Assembly: GCA_002440625.1 (NCBI GenBank)
Contig: DJUV01000322.1
Span: forward strand, 1 to 6,079
Direction of reading: 5' to 3'
DNA: 6,079 nt
From: Rhodobacteraceae bacterium UBA6273
GTDB taxonomy: Bacteria; Pseudomonadota; Alphaproteobacteria; Rhodobacterales; Rhodobacteraceae
The notes beneath the pieces were generated by a model. The model ran no database searches, was not told the DNA's origin, and worked only from the letters and a program-made list of their open reading frames with translations. Positions 5,837 to 6,079 of the stretch are shown one piece after another (positions within the stretch are counted from its first letter, which is position 1; each line of letters begins with the position of its first letter). The position numbers were made by a program, and so were the translations under genes.

Positions 5837-6079
5837 TCAATGCGCCACCCCCGCCGCCACTGACTCATCAATGAACTTGCCCTCGCGGAAGCGGTACATC
5901 GAGAATTCCTCGGTCAGGGGCGACTGCCCCCGCGCCATCAGTTCCGCCATGGCCCAGCCCGACCCCGGAATGGCCTTGAAGCCGCCCGTCCCCCAGCCGC
6001 AGTTGACGAAGATGCCATCGACCGGCGTCTTGGACAGGATCGGCGAGCGGTCGCCGGTCATGTCGACGATGCCGCCCCA
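5837..6079 (-). CDS. soxB: Sarcosine oxidase beta subunit, C-terminal 80 residues (5' end outside window)
   Basis: This is the end of the beta subunit, the catalytic flavoprotein of heterotetrameric sarcosine oxidase, where FAD dehydrogenates sarcosine and the covalent FMN passes electrons to oxygen. Only the last part of the D-amino-acid-oxidase-like FAD domain is in view. The frame reads WGGIVDMTGDRSPILSKTPV at the right edge, then FVNCGWGTGGFKAIPGSGWA, the typical C-terminal FAD-contacting glycine-rich loop of the DAO/sarcosine oxidase fold, and ends with ESVAAGVAH and a TGA at 5839-5837. The covalent FMN histidine and N-terminal dinucleotide motif are outside the window. The terminus looks complete, so the downstream insertion did not truncate it. 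A family member is about 415 residues, so roughly 335 are missing. Confidence 0.94.
   Translation of the reverse strand, partial: WGGIVDMTGDRSPILSKTPVDGIFVNCGWGTGGFKAIPGSGWAMAELMARGQSPLTEEFSMYRFREGKFIDESVAAGVAH

Noticed and set aside
5394..5840. Minus-strand open frame (148 codons) across the whole insertion, starting at the soxB stop (TTGATG)
   Set aside because: It lies opposite the better-supported plus-strand ORF, runs into soxD only by frame coincidence, lacks its own good ribosome-binding site and shows no family features. It remains a weak alternative to the plus-strand ORF.

Overview
The window looks like chromosomal DNA from a GC-rich alphaproteobacterium, most likely of the Rhodobacterales (Roseobacter/Paracoccus/Rhodobacter type). 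This rests on the strong G/C bias at third codon positions, on remembered resemblance of the sarcosine oxidase subunits to those of that order, and on the gene order soxB-soxD-soxA-soxG. No rRNA, tRNA, CRISPR array or recognisable transposase gene is visible.

Layout. Positions 1-947 (+) hold the C-terminal part of a fatty-acyl-CoA synthetase (AMP-forming); its start lies left of the window. A short convergent gap with a strong GC hairpin (953-977) follows. On the minus strand at 1050-1475 is a small, unrecognised, exported protein with its own candidate promoter. The rest of the minus strand is a heterotetrameric sarcosine oxidase operon, read from right to left: soxB (5837-6079, only the last 80 residues), soxD (5077-5400), soxA (2099-5080) and soxG (1552-2106). 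The D/A junction is a GTGA overlap and the A/G junction is an 8-base overlap, so translation of these subunits is probably coupled. Together they form the enzyme that oxidatively demethylates sarcosine to glycine and passes the one-carbon unit to tetrahydrofolate as 5,10-methylene-THF, releasing hydrogen peroxide.

The unusual part is 5420-5836. soxB and soxD are normally close neighbours, but here 436 bases separate them. The interruption is flanked by a 6-base direct repeat, TTGACA (5414-5419 and 5831-5836). Removing one copy plus the DNA between them leaves a 19-base soxB-soxD gap with an intact soxD ribosome-binding site. This segment has lower GC (about 53% by hand count on six lines) than the sox genes. 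It carries a 92-residue, all-helical ORF (5556-5834, +) that runs against the operon, has a good ribosome-binding site, and ends inside the right-hand repeat copy. It also holds a nested inverted repeat (5437-5490) in the divergent gap. This looks like a small insertion into a core catabolic operon and is the main point for follow-up.

A second small signal lies between soxG and the exported-protein gene. A perfect 9-base inverted repeat would mask that gene's Shine-Dalgarno sequence in read-through sox mRNA, but not in mRNA from its own candidate promoter.
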